Of a stretch of 64,000 nt of DNA, positions 51,167 to 61,849 are shown in pieces; within the stretch, counting starts at the first letter, position 1; each line of letters begins with the position of its first letter. Both the position numbers and the translations under genes were made by a program. Source of the stretch: JAYPUA01 sp038133845. Lineage in GTDB: Bacteria; SAR324; NAC60-12. The stretch covers positions 30,372 to 94,371 of the forward strand of contig JAYPUA010000009.1 of the NCBI GenBank assembly GCA_038133845.1, read 5' to 3'. The notes beneath the pieces were generated by a model that worked only from the letters and a program-made list of their open reading frames with translations, was not told where the DNA came from and did no database searches.

Positions 51167-54100
51167 ATGCCGATGCCGTCGCGTCTGATTCGTTTTGTGT
51201 TTGCAGCGTTGCTGGTGCTGCTGGTCTTTGGAAGCTCTGCTCTGTGGGCCCGCAGTGACCTGGACAACACCGACCCTCGCTATCCGGAGCGGCAGTACCG
51301 CCGCTTCATCCTGCCCAACCAGATGAAGGTGCTCTTGATCTCCGATCCGACCATGCAGCGCAGCGCAGCGTCGCTGTCTGTGGGAGCCGGCTCGCTTCAG
51401 GACCCGGAGGACCGTCAGGGGCTGGCGCACTTCCTGGAGCATATGCTGTTTCTGGGAACCGAGAAGTATCCGACCCCAGGAAGCTACCAGGAGTTCGTCT
51501 CCACCAACGATGGCTTCACCAACGCCTTCACGGCCGAGGGGTTGACGAATTACCACTTCGAGATCGCTCCTGCGGCTTTCGAGGAGGCACTGGATCGGTT
51601 TGCCCAGTTCTTCACGGCGCCGCTGTTCAATCAGGAGCTGGTCGACCGGGAGATCCGGGCTGTGGATTCGGAGCACTCCAAGAACATTCCCAACGACTTT
51701 CGGCGGGCGTTTCAGGTCCAGCGTGTGGCCTATGAGCCCGGACATCCCGCCCGGCACTTTGCCACCGGAAACCTGGAGACGCTGGGAGGCATCTCCCGCG
51801 AGGAGTTGCTGAGCTTCTACCGACAGCACTACTCGGCCAACCGGATGACGTTGGCCGTGGCGAGCCGACATCCGCTGGACACGCTTCAAGACTGGATCGT
51901 GCCGCTCTTCATGGAGGTAGAAAACCGGAACCTGCCGAAGTGGCGCGTTCCGGAAACCTTCATGGCCCCCAACCCAAACTTCCGTCTGTTGCAGATGAAG
52001 ACGGTCAAGGACGCCCGCTCGCTGACCCTGATGTTCGCGCTGCCGCCCACCACGGACTACTACGCAAGCAAGCCACTGAGCCTGATCGCCTCAGTGCTCG
52101 GGCATGAGGGGGAAGGCAGCCTGCTGTCGCTGCTCAAGCAGGAGAACCTGGCAACCGGCCTCTCGGCAGGAGGCGGGGGAGGCAACGACTTCTACTCCTC
52201 GTTCAACCTGAACATTCAGCTCACTGAGAAGGGACTCAAGGCTCCGAGACAGGTAATCACCCGGGTGTTCCAGGCGATCCAGATGCTGCGCAGGCAGGGC
52301 ATTCCCCAGTACACTTTCGAAGAAGCACAGCGCATGGCAGAGATCGACTACCGCTTTGTTGAGAAGGGTGAGGGGACCGCGCTGGTGAACATGTTCGCCT
52401 CAATGATGCAGTACTACCCGCTGATTGGGCTGGAGCGCACTCCGTTCCTGCTGACCGAGTACAACCCGAAGCTGGTCGACAGCCTGCTCTTTCGGCTCAC
52501 TCCGGACAACATGCTCGCCATCCTGGCCGCTCGGGACGTCGAGACCGACGAGGTCGAACCGTACTACGGCACGGAGTACTCCTACACTCAGACCCACCCA
52601 GAGTGGGTCAGGCAGTGGACCACCAGCGACCTCCATCCCAAGATTCGCCTCCCGGCTCCCAACCCGTTCATTCCGGACAATCTGGACGTGAGGCCCTTTG
52701 GAGGAGAGTTCCGCCTGGCCCATGAGTCCATCGCCGGACTGCGTCAAGAAGGCCTCCCGGCAGAGCTGCTTCAGCGCCTGCAGGATGTGGAGGGCCGCAC
52801 TTGGAGCTCCTGGGACGCCCTGCTCGCCACCGCGCAGCCCGAGCGGAGCGAGGTGGCTCCGGATGAGCTTCTGGAGCTGCTCCGCAAGCACGCGCTCGGG
52901 GCTCCGGTGTCCCTGCTGAACTCCAACCGGGCGAACGTCTGGTTTCAGCAGGACTTCCGCTTCGACTCTCCCAAGGCGCAGCTGCTGTTCCGCATCAACA
53001 CTCCCGAGGTCTACGCCTCCCCTCGGCATGCGGTGCTCTCTCAGCTCTATGCGGAGGCGCTCAAGGAGGGCCTCAACGAGTTCAGCTATCCGGTCACCCT
53101 CGCAGGGCTGGAGTACAGCCTTTGGTCAGACAAGCAGGGCATCCGGCTCAACTTCAGCGGCTACTCTGATCGCATTCTGGAGCTGGTGCGGACGATCTCC
53201 GGGAAGCTGCGAGAGGTTCAGGTGGACGAGAAGACCTTCGCCGAGTTGAAGGAGCGCAAGCGCCGCAGCTACACGAACTTTCACCTGCAGCAACCCTATC
53301 AGCAGGCATTCTACTATCGGAGCCTGCTGCTGGAAGACCGCAAGTTTGCGCTCTGGGACTATGAGAAGGAGTTGGACCAGATCTCGCTCAAAGACCTGCA
53401 GGCCTACGCCGCCGGACCGCTGTTTGCGCGCACCTTTCTCGAGGGAGCGATCTACGGGAACCTGGACGCTTCGGAGACCCGGACCGCGGTGGATGACCTG
53501 CTGAAGGCCCTTGGGGGAAGACCTCTTCCGGAGTCAGAGCGCTACCGGGAAAGCATCCGGCAGATCTCCTCGGGAGAGGCCTTCACCTTCTCTCGCAAGA
53601 TGGAGGTGGACAACTCGGCGCTGGTAATGGAGCTTCAGGCCGCACCCCGGACTCCGGAAAACCTGGCGATCCTGCAGATCCTCAGCACTGCGCTGGAGCC
53701 TCTGGCCTACAACGAGCTGCGGACGAATCAGCAGCTCGGCTACATCGTCAATGCCGGGGTGACCAACACTGAAGACACGCTGGGGCTCGTGTTCATGATT
53801 CAGTCCGGAGTATATGGCCCGGCAGAGCTGGAACAGCGCGCCCGGGCGTTCCTGCCAAAGTTTCTGGAGCAGTTGAAGGGCCTCCCGGAGGAGCGCTTCG
53901 AGGCGCTGCGTCAGGCGGTTCTGAACGGGAAGTTTGACAAGCCGGACTCGCCCAGTGGCGAGGCCAGCCGGCTGTTTTCATTGGCCTTTGAGCGTAACGC
54001 AAACTTCGACCAGAACAGCGAGGACCTGCTCGCACTGGAGAGCCTGCGTCCGGAGGCGATGGCGCAGGTTCAGGAGTGGTTTGCACCGGAGCAGCAACGT

Positions 54101-54220
54101 CGGCTCAGCCTGCGGATGATCGGCAAGCCGCATCAGGATGGTCCGGTCGAGGGGACCCTCATCTCCGAGGTGGATACGTTCCGCAGCGCGTTCCCGTGCC
54201 CACGGTGGTGTCAGCCGTGA
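51167..54220 (+). CDS. Secreted M16 (insulinase/pitrilysin-type) zinc protease
   Basis: A 1017-aa protein with a signal peptide (about 3-28, IRFVFAALLVLLVFGSSALWA). The inverted zinc motif HFLEH (about 85-89, in GLAHFLEHMLFLGTEKYP) and the downstream Glu in AVDSEHSKN complete the M16 site. The full length, the ENLATGLSAGG substrate-cradle region and the C-terminal half with TNQQLGYIV fit the long single-chain insulysin/pitrilysin subfamily rather than short two-subunit types. It probably degrades small peptides in the periplasm. ATG 51167 and 51173 are both possible. It is coupled to the next gene by GTGA. Confidence 0.92.
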   Translation: MPMPSRLIRFVFAALLVLLVFGSSALWARSDLDNTDPRYPERQYRRFILPNQMKVLLISDPTMQRSAASLSVGAGSLQDPEDRQGLAHFLEHMLFLGTEKYPTPGSYQEFVSTNDGFTNAFTAEGLTNYHFEIAPAAFEEALDRFAQFFTAPLFNQELVDREIRAVDSEHSKNIPNDFRRAFQVQRVAYEPGHPARHFATGNLETLGGISREELLSFYRQHYSANRMTLAVASRHPLDTLQDWIVPLFMEVENRNLPKWRVPETFMAPNPNFRLLQMKTVKDARSLTLMFALPPTTDYYASKPLSLIASVLGHEGEGSLLSLLKQENLATGLSAGGGGGNDFYSSFNLNIQLTEKGLKAPRQVITRVFQAIQMLRRQGIPQYTFEEAQRMAEIDYRFVEKGEGTALVNMFASMMQYYPLIGLERTPFLLTEYNPKLVDSLLFRLTPDNMLAILAARDVETDEVEPYYGTEYSYTQTHPEWVRQWTTSDLHPKIRLPAPNPFIPDNLDVRPFGGEFRLAHESIAGLRQEGLPAELLQRLQDVEGRTWSSWDALLATAQPERSEVAPDELLELLRKHALGAPVSLLNSNRANVWFQQDFRFDSPKAQLLFRINTPEVYASPRHAVLSQLYAEALKEGLNEFSYPVTLAGLEYSLWSDKQGIRLNFSGYSDRILELVRTISGKLREVQVDEKTFAELKERKRRSYTNFHLQQPYQQAFYYRSLLLEDRKFALWDYEKELDQISLKDLQAYAAGPLFARTFLEGAIYGNLDASETRTAVDDLLKALGGRPLPESERYRESIRQISSGEAFTFSRKMEVDNSALVMELQAAPRTPENLAILQILSTALEPLAYNELRTNQQLGYIVNAGVTNTEDTLGLVFMIQSGVYGPAELEQRARAFLPKFLEQLKGLPEERFEALRQAVLNGKFDKPDSPSGEASRLFSLAFERNANFDQNSEDLLALESLRPEAMAQVQEWFAPEQQRRLSLRMIGKPHQDGPVEGTLISEVDTFRSAFPCPRWCQP

Positions 54221-54939
54221 GCGACTCGCAAACCTACTGCGTCCTCGGCGCCCAGAGCGCGATTGGAAACGCGTGGGTCCAGGCGCTCGCGGCACGTCCG
54301 GAAGTGGGCACTGTCCACGCGTTCTCTCGGAGTGGACAAGCCTTTGAGCATCCCAAGGTCCAGCCCGGGACCGCAGATGTCACGGACGAGGAGAGCCTCC
54401 GAGCGGCAGCAGAGGCGGTAGGGGTTCAGGTGGATGGCGTCCTTGTGGCTACCGGGATTTTGCATGAAGGAGACTCCGTGCAACCGGAGCGCAGCGTCCG
54501 ACACCTGGAGGAGCAGGCGCTGGTCAGGGTTCTGCAGGTCAACACGGTGGGGCCCACTCTGGTGCTCAAGCACTTTGCGCCTCTCCTGCCCCGTGATCGG
54601 CGGTGTGTTGTCGCAGCCCTTTCAGCACGCATCGGCAGCATCTCGGACAACCGGCTCGGGGGCTGGTACGCCTACCGGGCTTCCAAGGCCGCGCTGAACA
54701 TGATCCTGCGCACCGCCTCTATTGAGCTGAAGCGCCGGTATCCCCTCTCCCTCGTCGTGGGCCTGCATCCCGGGACGGTGGACAGCCCGCTCTCCCTGCC
54801 CTTCCAGAGCAGCGTCCCGGAGGGCAAACTCTTCACGCCGGAATATTCCGCAAACGCGCTGCTGCAGGTTCTGGATCGGCTGACCCCGGAGGACTCCGGG
54901 GGATGCTATGCCTGGGACGGCTCCCGGATTGAACCCTGA
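54217..54939 (+). CDS. Short-chain dehydrogenase/reductase (C-factor-like)
   Basis: A 240-aa SDR with the NAD(P) motif VLGAQSAIGNAW near the N-terminus, LVATGILHEGD, VNTVGPTLVLKHF and catalytic Ser/Tyr/Lys in ALSARIGSISDN and WYAYRASKAALNM. The pattern resembles the CsgA/C-factor subgroup; substrate unknown. GTG 54217, forming the GTGA overlap with the protease stop, gives a normal SDR N-terminus; the frame is open further upstream but that sequence has no SDR features. It converges on nudL 9 bases away. Confidence 0.88.
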   Translation: MSDSQTYCVLGAQSAIGNAWVQALAARPEVGTVHAFSRSGQAFEHPKVQPGTADVTDEESLRAAAEAVGVQVDGVLVATGILHEGDSVQPERSVRHLEEQALVRVLQVNTVGPTLVLKHFAPLLPRDRRCVVAALSARIGSISDNRLGGWYAYRASKAALNMILRTASIELKRRYPLSLVVGLHPGTVDSPLSLPFQSSVPEGKLFTPEYSANALLQVLDRLTPEDSGGCYAWDGSRIEP

Positions 54940-54948
54940 GCTCACACT

Positions 54949-55584
54949 TCAAGGGAAGCGGTGGCCGTCGAAGCGCTGAGCCATCTCAAACCAGCTTGCG
55001 GCTCCCGGATGATAGACCGGGTAAGGTGGAACGTACTGCAGGGTCACCTCAAGAAACCGCAGGATCAGCATCGCAGTCATGCCCCAGACGTCGTAATCTC
55101 CAAAGAGAAAATGATGCGAGTAGAAGGGCACCTCTCGGTGCGTGATCTCCTGAGAGCGGTGGTTTCCGGGATTGAGGAAGAACGCGAGAGGCACCGTGAA
55201 CACGGACTCGATCTCCTCCGGGTTGGGATGTGGCTGGAAGGCTTCCGGGATCTGCCCGACAAACGGGGTGACCAGGTAGTGATGCAGCGAGGTGATCTGG
55301 TCGATCTGCCCGAGAATCCTCACCCCCTCCGGTTCCAGCCCCACCTCCTCCTGCGACTCGCGCAGCGCGGTCGCCAGTGCGTCCACGTCTTCCGCATCCT
55401 GCTTGCCTCCCGGAAACGAGACCTGTCCGGAGTGAGAGCGCAGGTGCGAGGCACGTCGGGTGAGCAGCAGGTGAACCTCACCGTTGCGCTCAAAGAGCGG
55501 GATGAGGACAGAGGCGCGCTTCGGAGGTTTGGGGTTGAGCGGAGGCCGATAGCTGGCAAGCCGTGCCTCAATGGTTGCCAGCAT
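54949..55584 (-). CDS. nudL: CoA pyrophosphatase-like Nudix hydrolase
   Basis: A Nudix protein (211 aa) of the CoA/acyl-CoA pyrophosphatase group. The group signature SHSGQVSFPGGKQD (about 50-63) overlaps the start of the Nudix box GGKQDAEDVDALATALRESQ, which continues EEVGL. The supporting LLTRRASHLR stretch precedes it. E. coli NudL-like enzymes cut CoA to 4'-phosphopantetheine and 3',5'-ADP. GAGG precedes ATG 55584, and the stop of the next upstream gene lies 6 bases before it. It is the third gene of a pyrE-unknown-nudL minus-strand set. Confidence 0.9.
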   Translation of the reverse strand: MLATIEARLASYRPPLNPKPPKRASVLIPLFERNGEVHLLLTRRASHLRSHSGQVSFPGGKQDAEDVDALATALRESQEEVGLEPEGVRILGQIDQITSLHHYLVTPFVGQIPEAFQPHPNPEEIESVFTVPLAFFLNPGNHRSQEITHREVPFYSHHFLFGDYDVWGMTAMLILRFLEVTLQYVPPYPVYHPGAASWFEMAQRFDGHRFP

Positions 55585-55590
55585 CGCGCC

Positions 55591-56025
55591 TCAGGGCTTG
55601 AAGAAGGTTTCGGAGTCTCGGTTCAAGGCCTCCTGCACGGCCTGCACCACGGCCTGCGCGGCCTCATGGATGGTCCGGGCATAGGCCGAGGTGAAGCGGA
55701 TGTTCTTCTGCTGCGCGTTGCCCATGACGTCGCGCTCCAGCAGTCCGTCCAGCACGTAGCAGCGGTTCCGGATCGCCTCCAGGTCCGCCGCCATCGGGAC
55801 ACACACGTCCAGCATTTCCACCACAGAGTAGCTGGGAAGCTGGAAGATGCCCTGAGATTCCGGAAGCGACGAGAGTGCGTTGATCGCTCCCTGCATTGAG
55901 AGCAGGCAGCTGGCATCCGGAGCTTTCTTGATGCGCTCTCGGGCCTGCTGCAGGTCGTCCTGCGCCTGCTCCCAGGAGACCTGGGCCCGGCGGCGCGAGC
56001 GCTCGGAGGGAGAGAGCCTCTGCAT
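55591..56025 (-). CDS. Small helical protein between pyrE and nudL, unknown
   Basis: A 144-aa soluble protein, nearly all helix, with alanine- and glutamine-rich stretches (QVSWEQAQDDLQQARERIKK, AAQAVVQAVQEALNRD). The centre (about 58-85) contains three cysteines within a helix-rich segment (VCVPMAADLEAIRNRCYVLDG). The start codon overlaps the pyrE stop as TGATG, so it is translationally coupled to pyrE. It looks a little like antitoxin-type or HEPN-like helical proteins, but I see no HEPN RxxxxH motif. Function not assigned. Confidence 0.65.
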   Translation of the reverse strand: MQRLSPSERSRRRAQVSWEQAQDDLQQARERIKKAPDASCLLSMQGAINALSSLPESQGIFQLPSYSVVEMLDVCVPMAADLEAIRNRCYVLDGLLERDVMGNAQQKNIRFTSAYARTIHEAAQAVVQAVQEALNRDSETFFKP

Positions 56026-56696
56026 CAGCTTACCCCGTATTCTTCAAGGTAGCGCTCGATGCGGACACGCTGCTCCGAAGAGATCACTGGCCTGCCTTCG
56101 ACCACGACCCCATCGAGCGCGTCACACAGCTCCCGGATGGTGGCGATCGCCTGGACCGCGACTCCGGTCCGGGCCTGCAGGTCTGCGGCGGCGTTGCGCC
56201 CTTCCGTGTTGCGCTCCAAACGGTCCACCGCCACCCAGATCTCCCGGATGTCAACCTGGCACTCCTGACGGACCAGTTCAATGGCTTCCACCTTGGTCTG
56301 GCCATCGGTAATCACGTCATCAACCATGACCACCACCTCTTCCGAAATGGGCACTTTTCCAACCAGCGTCCCGCCGTCTCCATGGGGCTTTTTTTCTTTC
56401 CGGTTAAAGAAATATCCGATAGGCTTTTTACTGAGCTCGGAGAGGGCCTCCGCGGTCGCCACGCAGAGCGGAATTCCCTTGTAGGCTGGGCCAAAGACCA
56501 CGCTGCACTGGGGAGTTCGGGCAAGGATTCCTCGGGCGTAGAACCGCCCCAGCTCGTGAATCAGCGGGCCGGTATCGAAGCATGAGGAGTTGAAGAAGTA
56601 GGGCGAGATTCTCCCGCTCTTGAGCGTGAACTCTCCGAACTGGAGAGCCTGGGCCCGGATCAGAAAGCGGGCAAAGTCCAACTTGTAGGCGTCCAT
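56025..56696 (-). CDS. pyrE: Orotate phosphoribosyltransferase
   Basis: PyrE (223 aa), which joins orotate and PRPP to give OMP. It has FGEFTLKSGRISPYFFNSS, VFGPAYKGIPL, YFFNRKEKKPHGDGG (flexible loop) and the PRPP-binding VVVMVDDVITDGQT. ATG 56696 aligns with the E. coli start (MKPYQ / MDAYK), and AGGAG lies a few bases upstream. Longer openings at 56708 and 56756 add residues without homology. It is divergent from cysE: the two 5' regions are about 50 bases apart, so their promoters overlap. The 3' end is coupled to the next gene by TGATG. Confidence 0.95.
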   Translation of the reverse strand: MDAYKLDFARFLIRAQALQFGEFTLKSGRISPYFFNSSCFDTGPLIHELGRFYARGILARTPQCSVVFGPAYKGIPLCVATAEALSELSKKPIGYFFNRKEKKPHGDGGTLVGKVPISEEVVVMVDDVITDGQTKVEAIELVRQECQVDIREIWVAVDRLERNTEGRNAAADLQARTGVAVQAIATIRELCDALDGVVVEGRPVISSEQRVRIERYLEEYGVS

Positions 56697-56749
56697 AGTC
56701 TCCTGCATCAAATACCTGGGAAATTCAGGATAACAGCACTTTTTGCGAA

Positions 56750-57715
56750 ATGGCAACGAAACCCCTTCCTCGCTCTCCCTTCATCTCCCGTGAGGTCCGT
56801 CTGCGCAATGCCGTGGACTCCTTGCTGGAATCGTACATCAAGCACCCGGAGATCGAGCGCATCGGGACGGTCTCGCTGCCGGCCAAGGAGAGCATCATCC
56901 AGCTGGCCGAGGACATCCTGGTCATGCTGTTTCCGGGGCTGATCCGTCAGGAATCCTTTGACCAGCTCAACCTGCCGTATGTGATGGGACAGAAGACGGT
57001 CTCCATCTTCTACCGCATGCGGGATGCTCTGGAGCAGGTCCTGTGCTGGGAGGCTTCGCAGGAGGGGCAGAACTGCTCGGAGCGCATGGACTTCAGCGAG
57101 CAGGTCGAAGCGCTGGTCTTTGAATTTCTGGAAGACCTCCCCAGGCTCCGGGATGTCCTGGCAGAAGACGTGGATGCGATCATGGAGGGTGACCCGGCAG
57201 CCACCAGCAAGCGTGAGGTCGTGCTGGCCTATCCCGGATTGCAGGCTCTGAGCGTGTTCCGGATCGCAAACTACCTGCACCGCCGTGAGGTCCCCCTGAT
57301 TCCACGCATCCTCACGGAATACGTCCACTCGCGCTTCGGGATCGACATCCACCCGAACGCGGAGCTGGGACGCGGGATCATGATCGATCACGGAACCGGG
57401 GTGGTCATCGGCGGGACGGCGATCATCGGCAACCACGTCCGGATCTATCAGGGGGTCACGCTGGGAGCGCTGAGTCCGAGCAAGCACACCGGACACCCAA
57501 CGTCCAAGCGCCATCCGACGATTGAGGACGACGTGATCATCTACTCCGGGGCCACGATTCTTGGGGGAGACACCACCATCGGGAAGGGCTCCGTGATCGG
57601 CGGAAACGTCTGGCTGACCCACAGCGTGCCCCCCTACAGCCGGGTCTATCTGAAGGATCCGTCGCAGTATCAGGAGTTGCACGCCCGGGATCAGGGATCC
57701 AAGGAAATGGGTTGA
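56750..57715 (+). CDS. cysE: Serine O-acetyltransferase (CysE/EpsC type)
   Basis: A 321-aa acetyltransferase for O-acetylserine, the precursor of cysteine. The long helical N-terminal part (about 1-190) is followed by a left-handed beta-helix (about 195-300) with GIDIHPNAELGRGIMIDHGTGVVIG, AIIGNHVRIYQGVTLGA, and a catalytic His/Asp setting. The 321-residue length and N-terminal extension match the bacterial/plant EpsC-type group rather than E. coli CysE (273 aa). No cysK follows. In the gap to clpS, CTCATC-N6-GATGAG (57734-57751) and GGAAAA-cat-TTTTCC (57754-57768) may terminate it. Confidence 0.93.
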   Translation: MATKPLPRSPFISREVRLRNAVDSLLESYIKHPEIERIGTVSLPAKESIIQLAEDILVMLFPGLIRQESFDQLNLPYVMGQKTVSIFYRMRDALEQVLCWEASQEGQNCSERMDFSEQVEALVFEFLEDLPRLRDVLAEDVDAIMEGDPAATSKREVVLAYPGLQALSVFRIANYLHRREVPLIPRILTEYVHSRFGIDIHPNAELGRGIMIDHGTGVVIGGTAIIGNHVRIYQGVTLGALSPSKHTGHPTSKRHPTIEDDVIIYSGATILGGDTTIGKGSVIGGNVWLTHSVPPYSRVYLKDPSQYQELHARDQGSKEMG

Positions 57716-57808
57716 CAATCATCAAGGATTTCACTCATCATTCACGATGAGATGGAAAACATTTTTCCCTGCATTTCTCAGCGTTTGCGTTAAGTTTGTG
57801 AACCCGCC

Positions 57809-58117
57809 ATGAGTCAGCAAAAGACGGAGCACGAGGTCGTCACCAAGGACCGTCCCAAGCTGAAGCGTCCCCAGCAGTTCAAGGTGCTGCTTCACAACGA
57901 TGACTACACCACCATGGAGTTTGTCATCTTCGTGATTCAGTCGGTGTTTCACAAAAGCCCTGCAGAGGCGACACAGATCATGCTCCAGGTGCACGAGGAG
58001 GGAGTGGGAGTCTGTGGAGTATACAGTCATGAGATCGCCGAAACCAAGGTCGAGGCGGTTCATGAACTGGCCCAGCAGTATGAGTATCCCCTGAAAGCCA
58101 GTATGGAAGAGGCCTGA
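57809..58117 (+). CDS. clpS: ATP-dependent Clp protease adaptor ClpS
   Basis: ClpS (102 aa), the N-degron receptor that passes proteins with bulky N-terminal residues to ClpA. It has the pocket residues FKVLLHNDDYTTMEFV (DD then M, with HND), the VIQSVFHKSPAEATQIML helix and HEEGVGVCGVYSHEIAETK. An unstructured N-terminal 20 residues is as usual. It starts 6 bases before clpA, the classic clpS-clpA pair. Confidence 0.97.
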   Translation: MSQQKTEHEVVTKDRPKLKRPQQFKVLLHNDDYTTMEFVIFVIQSVFHKSPAEATQIMLQVHEEGVGVCGVYSHEIAETKVEAVHELAQQYEYPLKASMEEA

Positions 58118-58123
58118 GCGAGT

Positions 58124-60364
<2,241 letters not shown>

Positions 60365-60383
60365 GCGCAAAGAGGCAAACGGT

Positions 60384-61130
60384 TTGCCGTACTTTCTGCA
60401 CGACGGCCTGCTGGAGTTGAAGGCTCCGGACACGCTCACGGGAGAGGAGGCGCATCACGCCCTGCACGTTCGACGGGTGCGCCCCGGAGAGCGGGTGGAG
60501 GTCCAGGACTCCTCCGGCAAGCGCTTCCTGGCCCAAATCAACGAGCTGCTGCGAAAGGAGGTCTCGTTCACTCCGGTAGAGGCCCTTGAGCCTCCCGTTC
60601 CCTCTCCACTGAAGCTGCACCTCCTGCTTGCTCACCCCCGAGAAAAGGCGCTGGACTGGAGCCTGCAGAAGGCTACGGAGTTGGGCGTTCACGAGGTCCA
60701 CCTCTTCGGAGGAACCCGCTCTCCCAAGAGCTCCGGGGAAGGAGCAGACCGGCTGAATCGCTGGGAGCGCATCTGCTGGGAGGCCTGTAAGCAGTGCGGG
60801 CGACAGACCCCTCCCCGTCTGAGGTGGTCGGAGGATCTGGAAAGCGCTCTGGAAGCCACCGAGTCAACGCTCACCTGGGTCCTGGAGGGCACCTCTCCGG
60901 GAGGTCCCACCCACGAAGCGCTTCGAGCGGCAACAGACGTGCAGTTGGTGATTGGCCCAGAGGGAGGGTTCTCTCCGGAAGAGCGGGAGCTGCTGGCTAC
61001 GCACGCGATTCCCGGATGGTCTTTGGGAGAGCGGATCCTGAGAACCGAAACGGCTGTGGTCGCGGCCACCTCGATCCTGCAGTTCATGGCCGGAGACCTG
61101 GGTGCCCGGCTGGATTTTGATTGTTTGTAA
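60384..61130 (+). CDS. rsmE: 16S rRNA m3U1498 methyltransferase RsmE
   Basis: SPOUT-class methyltransferase (248 aa) acting on U1498 in the 30S decoding centre. It has the N-terminal PUA-like EEAHHALHVRRVRPGERVEVQDSSGKRFLA, the family ATELGVHEVHLF and KQCGRQTPPR, and the trefoil-knot SAM site VIGPEGGFSPEE, ending LRTETAVVAATSILQF. It starts with TTG 60384, with AGAGG 8 bases before it. It is 19 bases after clpA, so probably in the same transcript. Confidence 0.94.
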   Translation: MPYFLHDGLLELKAPDTLTGEEAHHALHVRRVRPGERVEVQDSSGKRFLAQINELLRKEVSFTPVEALEPPVPSPLKLHLLLAHPREKALDWSLQKATELGVHEVHLFGGTRSPKSSGEGADRLNRWERICWEACKQCGRQTPPRLRWSEDLESALEATESTLTWVLEGTSPGGPTHEALRAATDVQLVIGPEGGFSPEERELLATHAIPGWSLGERILRTETAVVAATSILQFMAGDLGARLDFDCL

Positions 61131-61153
61131 CCCCTAACCTGGAGACTGACCTC

Positions 61154-61762
61154 ATGCGTCGCATCCTGTTTCTGATGACCTCTCTGCTGCTGCTCGCTCC
61201 CTGGAGCGCCTCGGCGGAGATTCGCGGCAACTACACGCTGGTCGGAACCGCTCCCCAACCTCACAGCGTCGAGAGGGTCCGCTTCGAGGAGTTCATGAAC
61301 TTCGGTTGCCCTCACTGCAACAACCTGCGCAACGCCTCCAAGGCCTTCCGGGAAGAGTACCAAGACCGCGTCGAGTTCGTGGACATTCCCATCGTCTTCC
61401 GGGGACAGGACGACTCCCCCCTGCGGCTGTATCACGTGGCGAACAAGGCGGGGAAAGGCGAGCTGATCAAGAACGCTCTCTTCGACGCCAGCTTCAAGCA
61501 CAGCGTGAACGTGTTTGATCCGGGAATTGTCAACTACCTGGCGCGCTCCACCGGGCTCGGAGCCCAGTATGCCGCAGAGCGAGACCAGGAGTGGGTCAAC
61601 GCTCTGATCCAGGAGGGCATGCGCAAGGCTGACACCTACGGAGTCACCGGGACCCCGACCGTAGTGTTGCAGGGAAGCCTGAAGATGGACATCGGCCAGT
61701 ATGGAGGCATGGACGGGTTCGTCAAGCAGCTCCCGGAGACCCTCTCCGATCTGCTGAAGTGA
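61154..61762 (+). CDS. Periplasmic DsbA-family thiol:disulfide oxidoreductase
   Basis: A 202-aa exported thioredoxin-fold protein. It has a signal peptide (FLMTSLLLLAPWSASA), a CPHC active site (NFGCPHCNN) at the DsbA position and the cis-Pro in GVTGTPTVVLQG. The CPHC dipeptide is the oxidising DsbA type. ATG 61154 is chosen because it begins at the signal peptide and GGAG precedes it. The frame is open back to 61121 but overlaps rsmE. No dsbB is adjacent. Which substrates it oxidises is unknown. Confidence 0.93.
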   Translation: MRRILFLMTSLLLLAPWSASAEIRGNYTLVGTAPQPHSVERVRFEEFMNFGCPHCNNLRNASKAFREEYQDRVEFVDIPIVFRGQDDSPLRLYHVANKAGKGELIKNALFDASFKHSVNVFDPGIVNYLARSTGLGAQYAAERDQEWVNALIQEGMRKADTYGVTGTPTVVLQGSLKMDIGQYGGMDGFVKQLPETLSDLLK

Positions 61763-61849
61763 TGTCCCTCGGTTCCCCAACGTGTTCTTCCTCCGGAATG
61801 CTCTGAGCCGGCAGGGAACTCCGGACCGGCTCCGAACTTCGCCTGAACC

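Noticed and set aside
57734..57768. Confident terminator after cysE
   Set aside because: The stems are short and AT-rich; they are mentioned only as a possibility in the cysE entry.
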